Source: Acanthornis magna
Taxonomy: Eukaryota > Chordata > Aves > Passeriformes > Acanthizidae
Direction: 5' to 3'
Assembly: GCA_036785705.1 (NCBI GenBank)
Contig: JAWUZG010000029.1
Span: 11,423,501 to 11,487,500 of the forward strand
DNA length: 64,000 nucleotides
The notes beneath the pieces were generated by a model that was not told the origin of the DNA, searched no databases, and saw only the letters and a program-made list of their open reading frames with translations. Shown here piece after piece: positions 11,503 through 24,676 of the stretch (within the stretch, counting starts at the first letter, position 1; every line of letters starts with the position of its first letter). The position numbers and the translations under genes were made by a program.

Positions 11503-13734
11503 GCAGAGAAAACCTTAAGCTCCAATCGATTGCTCTGGTAATGGAAATGGAAACCCTGCTTGTCCTTATTATCATGAGCCTTATTACCCTTGTCATCACC
11601 ACCACCATTATGCCGTGAGGCTTTTATTCTCCAGGCACTGTGAGGAGGTTCAGCAGCAGAAGGGGCAAGCACCCAAGCCTCTCCTTGCTCAGAGCTGCAG
11701 AGCCACACTCCTATCTGTCAGTGGTTCTCTTAAGTGGTGCTTTATCTTCTCTGCCTAACGACTTACACTTTATTGTATCTGTCTCACAGTAATGCCCTGA
11801 GTTCTCTGTTAAAATCAGGGATCCCCTCCAATGACAGCCTGTGCACGTTTACATAAATTCCCTGCCTCATAGAGCTTGCAATTTAAACCATCAGGCCTTT
11901 CTAGGCTGAAACCCCACCCTCTCATGATGCACTGATTTGTACCTGCTCAAATCAATAACTTTTGCTTGAAACCCCACCATCCTATTCAGGAAACATGGTT
12001 CCCCTAAGCAGCACATGGAAAACCACATTTCCTATAGATACAGAGAGTCAAAATTATTCAGCCTAGATGCAAGTCCAGGTCAGCTCCAGCAACTTTAATA
12101 GAAATTGCCAGAATTTTAGGAGGATTAGTGAGAGCAGGGTATAGCCCACAGCAAATACTTTTAAAAAATGCCATGTTAATGACTTTTCTGCAGGCACACA
12201 AAAAAGACTGCAGGTAAGGAAATACTGGTAACCTCATAGTCTCAGTAAGATTATACTACTGTGATTGGGTATTTTTGTAGGCACGATTTAGCTGGAATAA
12301 TTATACATTTTTCTCCCAAGTGACATACAACAAGCTGGAATTGGAGTGAATGCATAGGAAGTACAAGGCCTGAATGTGGGAATAGGATTAAAAGAAAATA
12401 CTTCCCCTCATCTGGAAATCTTGGCTGTATGCGAAGAATTCCCTCAGGTTCTCCAAATCATACTTTGGTCTTCTACAGATGCCGTATTTAACAGAGTACC
12501 TCAAAAAGTGCATTTTAGAAAAAAGGTTTTTCCAATGTGATGAATATCAATCCTGCTGATACTCATAATGTGGGCACAAAGTCCCCAAAGGAATTCTGGC
12601 ACACAGAGACATGGTTTAGTGGTGGTCTTGACAGTGCTAGGTTAGCAGCTGGATTAAAGTTTTTTCTGATGTAAATGGTTCTGTGATCTCTTGAAGATGT
12701 TAGAATGGACTCCCACAAAACATGCCACTTTCCTATTATCTCTGTAAAATACCTGAAGTCCATATCTCCCCTTGGTCCTTGGAATCCACCACTTCTCAGG
12801 GAAAAGGGAGCTAGTGTGACAACACTGGGTTGTTGCTGGCAAGGGACCACTGCCTTCTCCAGGAACTGGGCAGTGGGGTCAGGAAGAGCACTGCAATTAC
12901 CCATCCACTGTCATTTCGGGACCAGAGTTGTCACCTGTGAGACATGGCCTGTTGCATCACAAGGATGGTGCCTATCTGAGCAGTGCTGCAAGCATACTGT
13001 GCTACAAGGCATAAATCTGCTCAAAGGGCTTGGGAGAGAAGGCTGTAGAAGCAGAGGGAGTTGAACCTTGATCTGAGCCTTATGCTTATGTCCTGTGCTC
13101 CAGATCCTTACTTCATCTTCAGCTGGCAGCCAGACCATCTAGAAACTCTCACATCCCTCTTCCTCCTTTCTTTGTCTTGTGCACCACTCACAGTCTAATT
13201 AGCTGTTCCTATTATTGCTACCTTTCTCCCATGATTGCCTTGTTCACTCCTAACAATGAGGAATGCGACTGGCTGGCAGTTATCAGCTAATTGGGGCTGA
13301 ATAAGGTCACTGGTTAGGCATTATCCTGACCAAACCAAAATGCACATTGACATTCAGTGCAAACATTATCCTCTGCATGAAATAGCCCAGCTTTAACCAG
13401 AAGCTTGCCTTCCAAATTTGGGTGAAGCTGTTCTGCAAAAGCTCTGCTGTGGTTCTGTCAGATCTGAAGGGACAAGCTACAAGAAAGGGTCCACAGTGGC
13501 ACATGCTGTGTGCACACAGTGTGAGCAAGTTTTCTGGCAGCCTTATTCACCGAGGCACCCAGTGAAGTGACTCTGGTTCAAACTAAGATCATCACTAGGC
13601 AGTGATCACAGAGATGAATTTCTGCATTCAGTGAATCTCACACATCTGCACATCACAAGAATGGTCCCAGAGAGCCTTGCTGCGTGCTGGGAGTTGATGC
13701 TTCTTTTCCACAGCCTCTTTGGCCAGGTTGGAAA

Positions 13735-14000
13735 ACCCTGTTTTCAAACATTCATTTGATTTCTGAGCGGCTGCCCTCTTTAACCTTTTTAGCATCCTGC
13801 TTTTATTTGCTAATGGTCTGTTTACACCACCAAAGTTTTGTTGATATGAGCAGCTGAGACATGTCTATTAATCATCGTAATGTCCATATTCATTTGCCTG
13901 TTCATGCATCACCCTGCCTTTTTTTTTGTTATTCTTAACTTATTTGATAAATCTTTTCATGATTCAATTACAGAACTGAAATAATACCCTGTGACTGAGG
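13735..14000. promoter_or_regulatory. Candidate conserved non-coding element / enhancer
   Basis: Unique sequence with a forkhead-type TGTTTAC at 13819-13825, a CAGCTG E-box at 13851-13856 and ATTAATCAT at 13867-13875. These are followed by CATTTGC, ATGCAT and a short T run. The tight mix of AT-rich homeodomain cores with E-box and FOX motifs is typical of vertebrate developmental CNEs. There is no supported ORF. Conservation was not tested. Confidence 0.35.
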
Positions 14001-14499
14001 TACCAGTCAGACATCATGCTTAAGTCACAGAGGGGCTGGCTAAGAGGTTTGATGGACAAGAAAGCATGAATTCTGACATAAGAAGAAAACACCTTTGTAA
14101 TTCATTGAATGTCACTTCCTCTGCTGTTAGGAAGCAAGACCCACAACACGGGCAGGCATTTGCTATGGTTATGTTCTCTGGAAGGAAATCTGGGTGCCCT
14201 GCATGGATTGCCTCGAGGAGGAGTGAAGTGTTAGCCAGTGCATGGTGGGCAGTGAGACTTTCATCCACAGTGAGATTCCTAGGGTGGTTGCAGCAGTGAT
14301 TCCACAGTCTAGGGAGGATATCCCTTAATGCCAAGGGTGGCCATTCACCTAGGAACCCAAACCAGATCCTGTTCATGAAAGAACAGGATTTTGCCTTTGG
14401 TGAAATGGTAAATACTGGCAGTGACTTACAGATAGAAGCTGGAATTGCATTTGACCTTTTGTGATTAAAGATTGATTTCTCCTCATAACGCTGGTCTCA

Positions 14500-14660
14500 T
14501 CTAACAAGGATGTCAGATTTTCAGAGCTGATACATCCAAATACACAAGGAAGTCTGTGCTTTTTCCAGCCGCTATTAATTTATATAGGTGAATAATGAAT
14601 ACATGAGTAAAAAGCCTCATTAGGTTGGGAGTGAGTATAAGAAGGATATATCTGCAGCTC
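14500..14660. promoter_or_regulatory. Possible conserved non-coding element
   Basis: A non-repetitive AT-rich block with TATTAATTTATA and AATAATGAATACATGAG words, flanked by more ordinary sequence. It has a CNE-like look only. There is no diagnostic motif grammar. Confidence 0.2.
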
Positions 14661-15659
14661 ATGCTGACTGTACAGTCAGCAAACAATGGAGTGCAAGAAA
14701 CAGAGAAGATGCTCTTTCCCCTGAGCAGCAGGGGGAAAGGGGTGGAAAAGGGAGGGCACTGCTGGAAAATCTTCACGTGCTGATCGTTGACACTTAGATT
14801 TCAGATTTTCTGACAGAAAGCAAAGACTTAACCAATCAAGAAGATTAACGGCTATGAAGTTGAGGTTCAGCTCTGATATAAAGTGATTTAACACTTGGCT
14901 GTGAAAAACACCAAGCAAGAGAGTTTCCTTGTGCCTTCAGCCAAGCAGAAACCTTCTGTGAAATTATCTACAATACTGGCATCCTTTATGAGCTTTCATC
15001 CCCACACCATCTGGTTGCAGTCAGCTGAGGCTCTTTCCACGTGGCACCCTGCACTTGGAGCACATGTGCACAGGCAGCTGTGTGTCAGGGATGGGGCTGC
15101 CCACCTTCCATACACAGGAGCCCACTGCTGGGGCACTCACACATTTCAGTGCACCCACATTTCCCGGGTCAAGTTTCTATTTCAGGATGATTTTATAACT
15201 TTCATTTAAAGTAGGAAGCCTGCTTCAACTGAGAGCCAATTTCATTGAAGGGGAGTTTACAGCTTCAGTATACATTAGGCTGGGCTTTCAGTGAATAGAA
15301 GTGACTTCAGGTTTGCTTCAATGTAATTTGCAATTCTTATTTGTTCAAAAAATGAAGAGGATGCTGATGTCTATCTGTCAGTTATCCTTTCATTGGCTTA
15401 CCTGTTTCTTCCTTTCCCTTTGCCTTCACAAAATGAAATGTGCTTGCTTTTGTATCTAAAAGAAGTTGATTAAACATACATTGTTTTCACTGAAATGCAA
15501 GGAGTGTTTTGTCTTTCCAAGTTTTCCCTTTAATTCCATGGACCAGGACAATGCTTATTTTTTGATTGTATGTGTTACCTGATAGCTGACAGAAGCAGAT
15601 TGACCTTGGCAATATGACTCCACACCATGTCCTGGTAGAACCAAAAAACAAAACTTTTA

Positions 15660-15760
15660 TGGACAGGACATTTAAAAATGTGTCAGTTAAATTAGCGAAT
15701 CAATATGACACACAATTTGGCACTTAATTCAATAGATTGTTACTGTTATTTTCTTTTTGG
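15660..15760. promoter_or_regulatory. Possible regulatory element with inverted TGTGTCA pair
   Basis: TGTGTCA at 15679-15685 faces TGACACA at 15706-15712. The spacer contains AATTAGCGAATCAATA. An NKX-like CACTTAA follows at 15721-15727 and a SOX-like ATTGTT at 15736-15741. The motifs are visible. The regulatory role is inferred. Confidence 0.25.
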
Positions 15761-18700
15761 AATCCAGTATTTTATTATTTCAGATTTAGACTGCATGGAT
15801 ACTTACTGTTTTTATTCCTAAGAAAAAATTTGGCTTTATGAATTTCCTCTGGAAGTGCAGATGAGCTGCCTCATGCATCTGTCATCCCCCTCCTGCCCAA
15901 TCTTGGGATAAAGTGACCCATTTCTTGCAGAAGTGTTATGAACTCTGGCCAATCATCTCTTATCAGCAAAGCCAGGAAGTGGGCTGACTCTCCCTATACT
16001 ACAAATATTTTGGGGAATGAAGATGACAAAACAGTATGGAAGCTATCCGGCTTTTAACAACTGGGACACTACTTTCATTGTTCATTTCCCTCAACATACA
16101 GTTTTAACAAAAGTGGCTGTCTCCTCTATTTTCAGCAAAGCCATGCTGGCCTCTTGATTTAAAAAAAAAAGTCAAGATAAAAGGAATTATAATGAGTAAG
16201 TATTATTTCATAAGGCAATGAGCAGAACAGATATGTCAATCCAGTAGAAACAGACATTACACACCCTGCTACTGCCAGCAAATGCTTTTACAAAAGGAGC
16301 AACAATGCAAAATCAGTCTAGTTCCTTCTTTCTTACCTGTTCTCAAGGGATGTCAATTTGCTATAGGAAATTGTTCTATTTACATTTATTTCCATTTTGG
16401 CCACACAGAGTTGCTCCCCATCTGACGCCATATTTGCCATACCATATGGTACCTTGATAAGCTGAGATAGGTTTTTGGCAGGGGGTCAGGATCCCCTCCT
16501 TCATCCTGCCATCCCTCCCCTGCCAGCTGCAGGCTCTGTGTGCAACGTGACATCCCACCAACCCTACAGCTACTGTGGGGATGTGGTAGAAGTAACTTGG
16601 GCTCTCTTCCCTGGCAGTCACAGCATCAGGAAGTGGCATATAAATTTGGGAATGGGTCATGTCCCTTGGATGACTCTGACTGGAGCCACAACGTGGTGTT
16701 GGTATACTCTCCCTCCCCAAAACCCTGTTGGGCTGCTAAGTGATGCCACTGCCCCTCACCCCTGCTCCCGTCCTCCAGCAGCTGGTGGAGATAGGAGATT
16801 CTTGCCCCCTTTGGGGTCCTCCTGGTGAGCAGTGACCCCAGCAAGTATCTTCCTTGCAGTGTCGAGGCTGCGGTTTGGCTCACAGTGCCAGAACACAGTT
16901 GTTGGCTACAGTCCCCAGATGTCTTTATCTGTTTATGTTTCCCCCTATCAAGGCTTTTTTCTAACACCCACGGTATCAGGGCTTGGGGGAGGCAGTGCAA
17001 TGTCCTGGGACTACCTCAGACATCCATTTTCCAGCAGAAGGGCTGGGACCTTTTGATGCTAGACAGCCCTGTAGGATGCAGAGGTGAATTTGCTCACCCC
17101 AAGTCTCCAGTTCGATATCTCAAACTCAGCACCAAAACTCTTTCCCTGATAACTGTAACTAATGGCTCTTGGGATGCAGGGGAATGTTTTAGGAAGGACA
17201 GAGCCTAGTATCTTGGCTGTCAGGGACCACAGAGAGTTTTAGTAATGCGGGGTTGGGTCTGCCCAGCTCTGCACCCCACCATGTGCTGCTGACACCACTG
17301 CAGATGCATCCCCTGGGCCTGAGCATACTGCCCTTCCTGAAAGAGGCCATGAGAAAGTGGTGAAGAGGAGTGGAGGAAGAGGACACCCAAAACGTGGTGG
17401 GTGGGAGAAGAGATGGAAGGAGATAATGCCATTGCTCAGACATGAGAAGAGGAGCTCATATAATTCCTACATCCTTTGTTGTAGTTCAAGAATTTCTCCT
17501 AATATATTCAGTGAAAACACCTCTATTCTAAAGAGACCTCCAAAGTGATTAATTGGAAAACTACCTACTGGCCCTTAGGACCCAAACAAGTTGATGTGTC
17601 TGCAACATGGCATCAGACTTGGGGTGGTATGGATGACTGGAAATCATGTAAGCATTTACAAATTTACAGCCCCTTTCCAAAAGAGACAGAGGTTCTTGGA
17701 AAAAGCATTCATCAAGGCAAAAATAGCAGAAGAAAAGTAGCTGGGTAAATGACAACAATTCTGAGATTGATATTAGTTCCTAAGTGCTTTAGAAAAAAGA
17801 ACACTAAAAACGTGTGTGTTCTGAAACTTTGGACTACCTTTTCTTTGCTTAAGTTTAAATAAAGCATCTGAAAATGAAATGTAACTTTGTTTCAGGTAAA
17901 CCTAAAAACAGCCTCTTCACTAGTTCAATCCAAAGCACCTTTTCTTAGTCGTTTATTAGACAGGAAACAAAGTAATTTTGTGCGGATATAGATTAACTCC
18001 TTTTTAAATCACGAGCCCAAAAGCCCCACCCCAAAATAATCATACATTCTTGCTGCTCATATTAGAGCTGTCAAGGAAGGTCAATGAACTTGGGTTTCCC
18101 CATCACACCAGTATTCTTGAATATTTAATGCACATGAAAATGTTTCCTTATATTTCCTGAGTTCCCAAATACACAGTTATGTTCAGCTACATGCCCAAAT
18201 AAACTAGCTTAAATTGCAGAAGGTGTGTATACTGTAAGTGGCTGAAACTCCTAACACACCAAACCTGCTGGGTTGTTGCAATACCTTAGCATCTTTGGAA
18301 AAAAAAGTCAAGTGTATTTAGGTTATATATATGGCTTGTGAGATCTCTTTAAGGACTGTCTTTAGGGCATCAAATTTCAAGCTTTGATCCAAACCTAATA
18401 TATTTGTGTACTTGCTCTGTGTGCTGAAATAGATCAGTGGAAAGGGGTTGAAAGAAGGTTGGTTCTAAGCAAGTTGCTATATTATCTTCCCTCATCCTCC
18501 AGGTCAGAACAAGGCTTTCAGCTTATAACAAGGTGCCCCTCTTTTGATCACTCAAAGATTTTCCACAGCCAGAAGCTGCCTTCATGATTTACTGTATAAA
18601 CTGTGGATTGAAGTTGAAATTCTTTGGCTAAAAACTGTTACAGGTTATACTCAGTGCACTGGGTGAAAAGTGTATCATGTACACCACGGGCAACTCTAAA

Positions 18701-18894
18701 AAGTTTGATATCCTGTATTACCAGTGGAGTTATTCTGATGTCATGTGTTAAATTTGTCCAGGAGATTCTTCTAGTATTTCAGACTGCAAAGGTTTTGTTG
18801 AGAGAGTCGAATATCAACACATCTAAATACAGTGTGAATATTTCCAAATTGCCCTAATAAGAGCTTGTGCATCCTCAAACTTTTCAACCCAGAA

Positions 18895-19165
18895 ACAAGA
18901 ACTGAACATATTTACACATTGAGGAATATATGGGCCATTTACAATTCAAAATATTTTCCTTTTCTTCTAGTATGACTGAAAAGATCATAATAGCAGATTT
19001 GATTTTTTCTTTAATCCTCTGGATAAATTGAATCGGCTCTGACATTGCTGCTTTCTTTCTGAAATTTGAAATCTTTGCATCAATTTTTAATAAGATTGTA
19101 ATTGACAAATCCATTGGAACATTAGTGAACATTTAAATACTAATTAGCTAAGCCACTGCTAATCT
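18895..19165. promoter_or_regulatory. Possible conserved non-coding element
   Basis: AT-rich unique sequence with a perfect CTAATTAG palindrome at 19140-19147, preceded by GTAATTGACA and CCATTGG words. No repeat or supported ORF. The homeodomain-type content is suggestive only. Confidence 0.25.
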
Positions 19166-20597
19166 CTCTTCAGCAGAGCTCACAGACACAAATGTCAATT
19201 AAACCTGAGTTTGTCCCCAAGGAAAAAAGGTCAGAGGGTAGTGTTCAGTCAGCTGTGAGATCATGTTAAGGCACAGTTAGGAGTAATAATCTCTGAAAAA
19301 AAAAAGAAAAAAAGTAAAGAAAACAAAGCTAAACTTTCTTTTCCTTTTTTTCCCATTTTAAATAATTGCATTAAGTGTAGGGTTGAGAGGGGAGAAACAA
19401 GGGAAGAATTACAAGAATTGAATGAACATCAGTTGCCTCTTTAGCAACAAACCAAACAGCCATCAATCCATTGCTAAGGAGTTAAGAGACAGCTCATTCC
19501 CTGCTTACAGTTAAATCATTTAATATCTCAGGCAAACTCCTTTTAGTTTCCACTGGCTTAAGATTTAGGTTTTTATTTACTCCTGAATTGCTGTGAAGTG
19601 TTTAAATTTTAGTTGGTTTTCTTTTTTTTTCCTCTTCTAAACCACCCCCCCCCAACCTACCCCAAAGAAAATCACACCTGAAGGCCTCACACCCCTCCAT
19701 CCTTCCCAAGACCTGTGGAACCATTTGCCGTGACTGAACAACACTAACAAATTAAGTGATGTGTGTTCACCACACTCTCCCAGTTTTCTTCCTTTTGCTT
19801 TTCAGAGCACTTTATTCCAGTTCTGCCCTTAGGAGGCGGATGGCTTTGAGTACACAAACCATCCCATTAAAGTCAAGGGACTTCTCCTGCACTTTGGATT
19901 ACACAGCGCCTCAAGTGCTTCTGCAGACTGAAGCTGTAACTCATTAGAACTGGCAGCACAGGGCTGTGTTTAAGTATATGCTGCAATGTTTCCACAGATC
20001 ATTTATTTATTTTGCATTGTTGGACTTCAGCACCTGTTTAAAGTTAAGCACTTGCTTCCTCAACAAGGGACTCAAATACCTTCTTTTTAAGTTATATTCA
20101 GCATCCCATCTTCCCCACAGAATCTTCCAAGGAGATGCTGAGTAAAGAGCTGCTCCTGGGAAAACTCTAATATTAATGTAAAATTATCCCCTTCAAATGA
20201 GGAGGTAAAGCAAATCGATTCCTGACCCCAGTTCCCAGTGTGAGAAGTGTGTAGATTACCAGCTCCCTCTTATGAAAGCAGGGTTCTTGTATCAGCCTGC
20301 TTTGTCAAAACTTTATATTTTATATAAATTTTGTGATAGGGGTTGGGAAGCCTGCAGGATGGTAAAGTTGAAGCTGATATCAGGGCACATGGAAAGTGCA
20401 AACTGCTGTGGGAAATGTTTTGAAAAACCAAACATGATGAATTTACATAGCTTGGTGAGGCCTCAGGTATAACATAGGAATTCTCCCTGTTCTTGGAAAG
20501 GTTTAGCGTTAGAGCCTCCTAACTGTACTTAAAAAAGAAAAAAAAATCTTATAACCATTCTTCCAGAAATGAGATTAAAAAATCCCCCACATAGCTC

Positions 20598-20615
20598 AAA
20601 AAAAAAAAAAAAAAA
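20598..20615. repeat. Poly(A) tract, 18 nt
   Basis: An uninterrupted run of 18 A, about 120 bp left of the old CR1 copy. It does not coincide with that element's 3' end at 20739. Confidence 0.95.
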
Positions 20616-20738
20616 TCTTTTCATGTACCATGCTGGTTAGCAAGCTTTGTATGTAATGATTTATTTAGGAGCTTTGGAGAAATCTCAGCAGGGAAAAATA
20701 TTGCAGCTTGCTGTCATATTTTCCTAAAGTTTAAGTGT

Positions 20739-21560
20739 TCATAGATTTGTAATGCTCCAAGCTAGGAGGGGCTATTCTGTTACCCAGTCTGACCTGCTAT
20801 ATATCACAGGTCATTACATTTCACCAAGTTACTTTTGCATCGAGTCCAATAAATTGTGTTTTGCTGAAGACTATCTCCAGAAAGGCATCTGTCTGGATAT
20901 AAAGACTTTAGGAGCCAGAGAATCCACCCTCCCCCCACTAGTGTATTCCAGTGATTAGACTCACTCTAATAAAAATGTGTGCTATTTTCATCTTAATTTG
21001 TCCAGCTTCAGCTTCCAGCCACAGATTCAGGTTATGTTTTGCTTCACTGGACTGTAAAGCTTCTTGGTGTCCAGCCTTCTCTTCCAATGAAGATGCCTCT
21101 CTGGAGGATATTTAAGGAGGGTGAATGTGCACAAGAAGCTCTATATCAGGGATTTCTCTCCAACCCTTGATTGTGTTTTATAGCTGTTTCTGTGCTCTCT
21201 GGATATACATGTCACAAGCAGAACTTGCTGAAACAGCAGTATTCCAGTATCATTCTCACCAGTTCCAGCCACAGACAAACTCAGAGCTAAGTAACCTGTT
21301 TATTCACGTAAGCATTACTGCAAAGAGAACTGGAGTATCGTGCTTCAACCCCCTGCATTTCTTCTGGTCCAACATAGCCAGTAGAGTCTCTTTATTTTAA
21401 GGGTACAGCCTCCTTTCTTGTAGATGAGGACTATATTTTTTGTTTTGAGGTATACAAACGGGTGTTCTAACAGTACCACTTCGTTTCACAGGGCTATGCT
21501 TACCAAGTCTTTCAGACTAGTTTGTATCACTGCTTAGTTGTCCTGACTTTTACCATTCAG
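20739..21560 (-). mobile_element. Old CR1-lineage LINE copy, about 820 bp, diverged
   Basis: On the plus strand this reads as the reverse complement of a CR1 of the older amniote type familiar from turtles and crocodilians. Landmarks in order are TCATAGATTT, CAGTCTGACCTGCTATAT, ATCACAGGTCATTACATTTC, GAGAATCCACC, TATTCCAGTGATTA, AAAAATGTGTGCTATTTTCA, GTCCAGCTTCAGCTTCCAGC, a TCTGGA segment, CAGTATTCCAGTATCATTCT, CTAAGTAACCTGTTTATTC, then GGTATACAAA and TTTGTATCACTGCTTAGTTG. The order matches the family 3' region, with many substitutions and small indels. It is several times longer than the two young CR1 scraps in the window. The inner boundary near 21560 is approximate. Family assignment is from memory. 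Confidence 0.7.
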
Positions 21561-24052
21561 GCAGCCTTTTCCTTATCTCCAGATAATGGTTTTACTTCAA
21601 CTCACAGTTAAGACGTCAAACTGCTGGGTCAAATATGAATTGCCACTGAATCAAACACGAAAAATCCACATTCAATCAAAATTCCTCATTTACTTACAAC
21701 TCTTTCAAGGTTTAGCCTATCTCATATATACTTTGTTAGCAATGTATAATGCTGGCACGCAGAAGGCAGCGTGATAAATACCTTCCAAGATTTATTTTAG
21801 CAATAAATTTTTTAATTCTAGAAGAGAAGGGTATCAGCTCTGATCTAAGACCAGATATTAATTCTGTTTCTGTCCTTGAATACTTTACAAACAGAGCCTT
21901 GTAGAAATTAATTCTTTATTTTGACTGAGCCTGCAGTTTGGCTCACTGGTTTAAGTTATCCCACTTACTCTTTGTGGCTACTGACTGTCTATTTAATATG
22001 CAAATATTGGTAGTTTTACAGTGTCCTAGGTCTTGTGTGGTCTAAGATTCAGACAAGATGAGTCTAAACTCACATATTTATGGTCTGAAGATGCCTATTT
22101 TGCAACCGCTTTAACATGCAAAGAACCACAATCGTGTGACCTTGCCTAAGTAATTTATGGGTCTTTAGCAAAAAAGATTTTAAAATGTGCTCTTTTAAAG
22201 CCAAAGGAAGCAAAAGCAGAGGACTTTGAAAAAAATAAGGTGTTTCTGCATAACTACTACCAGTGACTTACCTTTATCCTTCAGTCATTTTATATGAGAG
22301 ATGGTTACAGAGTAAATGCAACTGTGCTTATACCTGAAGATGTTACTTGTGCTCCAGAGTTGGTATGTCCAAAAAACCTATAATAACTTCACTCTGAATG
22401 AAGTAAATCCCTTGTGGGCTTTTTCCAAGCCGGGGAGACACATGCACATGCCGAAATGTTTATTTTGCCATTCATTTTGACACTGGCAGCCCTGAGTGGT
22501 GGAGCCGCAGCCAACTTATGAACTCTTCTTCCTCTTAAATCCCACATGCTGGCAGGGAGTGTGTCCATGTCCCCATCCCTCCCCATCCCATATGGCTGCC
22601 TGTCACCCCTGCCTGTATTTTGTTGCGTTCCAGGCCTTTTCCTTACAATTATCGTGTTCCACTTCCAGTCACCGCCAGTCAGAGTCATGCTCGCCAAAAC
22701 TGATAGAGTTGTAATTTTGAAAAATTTGTTTTGTCAAAATCGTTACAAGAGCAGAAATCTCCTTGTCTCCAATGGCTTCCCCTCCAGCATGGACAATGTT
22801 TTCCAATAAAACCTACATTTACTCCAAACCTAAAATAATGCAGATGCATTTTATACTGCGAGAGAAATAAGACAGCTGTAAGCATTACACAAAATGTCCT
22901 GACTTCAACTGTAATCTTCAGATAACTCCTGCTATGTAATATGCTCAGCACCAGGGGAAATATCAAAGGATGTTTCCAAATAATACTTTCACATAAAACT
23001 TGCTAAATGCAGATCAAATCCTCCTCTGGCCTGCATCACTGAAACCACAAGGGTTTATCTCACCAGGAATCTGGTTCAGCATCATGTACATAGAATTAAT
23101 GTGGCTTTGCTTGCCACTAACAAGTAAGGAAATAAAATTAAAGTCCATAGGGTTATAGCAAAGAGTCTGGGGATTTACCTGAAGCATGCATTGATCTTTG
23201 AGCTTGTAAAAAAATGGGGCCTGAGATGATGGCCACAGTGTAGAAACATAGATTGATTAGATACCTAATCTGCAGCATGTCTGTCATCCCAGAGTGTTTT
23301 CCAAACATTATTGTCACAGCTTGCTTTCCCTGATAGCTCCTCTGGTACGTGATCACCCTGTTTCTCAGAGGTCCAGGCTGCATTTCAGCATGGCTGGCTA
23401 GAAATGCATGTGGGGGTCTGCAGCTGGAGCTCTTTTACATTTCCTAGGTGCATACATTTCTGGATCCACTAACTTTCAGGGCTTTGTAAGGCAGGATGAC
23501 CCAGAGCACTGAGATTTCAAGCACCAGGAACTGGCAGTTTGGAGAGCAAGTTTCTGTGAGAAGTTTGGACAAGGAGGAAGGCCATGGGAGTGGAAGCCCA
23601 AGGACCAGCAGTTCCTGCTGGACCCCTCCATGGACAGTGAGGATGGGCAAGCTAGACTGCAGTCCCTGGCATCAAGGCCTGGACTACTCCAGGAAGGGAG
23701 CTTTTCCTCTCTCAGTAAAACCTGGCACAGCAGACACAATGGATGCTAAGGCAGACACCACCAGACAGGTCTGGCCCCTCTGCAGACAGTACCCTCATCA
23801 TCAGCCCTGCTCTCTAACAATGCAACAGATGCATATTCCATGACACAAGAGGGACAAGCTACCCCAAAGAGGGCTGCACAGCACCCATACATCTTCAAAA
23901 ATATAAATCAAGGTGCCTTGTAGACTCCAAACTTTTCATCCCTGACACTCAATATTCCAACTGAGCCTAGACAGCATGATTATATTTTGAATACTTGCAC
24001 AATATACTAAGAACAAAACAATTTGGGGGTTTGTGTGAATACAGCTGATTTT

Positions 24053-24676
24053 ATGGTTGGAATTTGGACAACTGCCACCACTCTTTTTCTCCTGCTGTCC
24101 CTCCTTCACCTCCATTCCTGTTTGACCTTTACTACTGCCCTCATTGTCTCTTTCAGCAATGAAACCAGTGAGTCCAGTGCATCAGCCCCACAGCCTCCAA
24201 CCAAAGCCAGAGGAGCCCTCTTCCTTGAGAGGGCAGCTGCCAGGCATGGGCAGCTCCAGATCTTCCATCAACCCCTGATGATACCAGGGCCATGTGCTGG
24301 CCTCTTCTACAGAGGGAGCAAAGCACCACTGCTGTGGGACCCACAGAAATCTCCTTCGGCACATTATTGCCGCATTAGTAAGACCGCAGTCTGCAATTCC
24401 CACATCCTGGATAACTCCCTCCTTCTTCTGATTACTGCTAACTCATACTTTCCAGAGCTGATTTATCCCAGGCCTCATAAAAATATTTCAGAACAGCCAA
24501 AGCATGTTGCCTTCAGAGCACACCACATTCCTCCTAGCACCAGGTATTTTAAAAAGACATATCCTCAGAGAGGATATCTCTCCCAGTCCAACTCCTATAT
24601 ACAAAGGCTTCACACTTACCTTAAATCACATACGGTGTCAGCTGGCCTGACCTATCATTTCTGTTATTATTACTAG
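24053..24676 (+). other. Unrecognised 207-codon open frame, low coding confidence
   Basis: This is the longest open frame in the window: the region between stops runs from 24011 to the TAG at 24674-24676, with the first ATG at 24053. The predicted protein starts with a hydrophobic segment (roughly residues 11-34, rich in L, F and T) that could pass for a signal peptide or membrane anchor. The rest is low in recognisable structure, and I match it to no family. The ATG context is weak (T at -3, G at +4). A polypyrimidine-AG at 24155-24156 inside the frame could instead be a splice acceptor. The length is only modestly beyond chance for 64 kb, so it may be spurious or part of a non-coding RNA. 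Confidence 0.12.

Larger units (their letters stand above)
9746..13734. other. Unique non-coding DNA with homopolymers
   Basis: Holds the T9-G18 junction at 9976 and the A22 run at 11481. No gene is recognised. The block around 13250-13420 (TTATCAGCTAATTGGGG, AACATTATCC) has a mildly CNE-like texture. Confidence 0.65.
14001..20738. other. Unique non-coding DNA with scattered CNE-like blocks
   Basis: Apart from the candidate elements listed at 14500, 15660 and 18895, I see no gene. A GC-richer interval at 16.4-17.5 kb yields overlapping frames on both strands without recognisable products. A small hairpin, ATCCTGTTC/GAACAGGAT, lies at 14366-14389, and a C9 run near 19645. Confidence 0.65.

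Noticed and set aside
14020..14376. Minus-strand 118-codon frame with a CPCCGSC cysteine motif
   Set aside because: The cysteine cluster is isolated and not a complete zinc-binding pattern. There is no family match and no splice or promoter context.
22131..22175. GTGTGACCTTGCCTAAGTAA resembling the core of a MIR-type SINE
   Set aside because: Similarity covers only about 20 bp, with no flanking SINE features.
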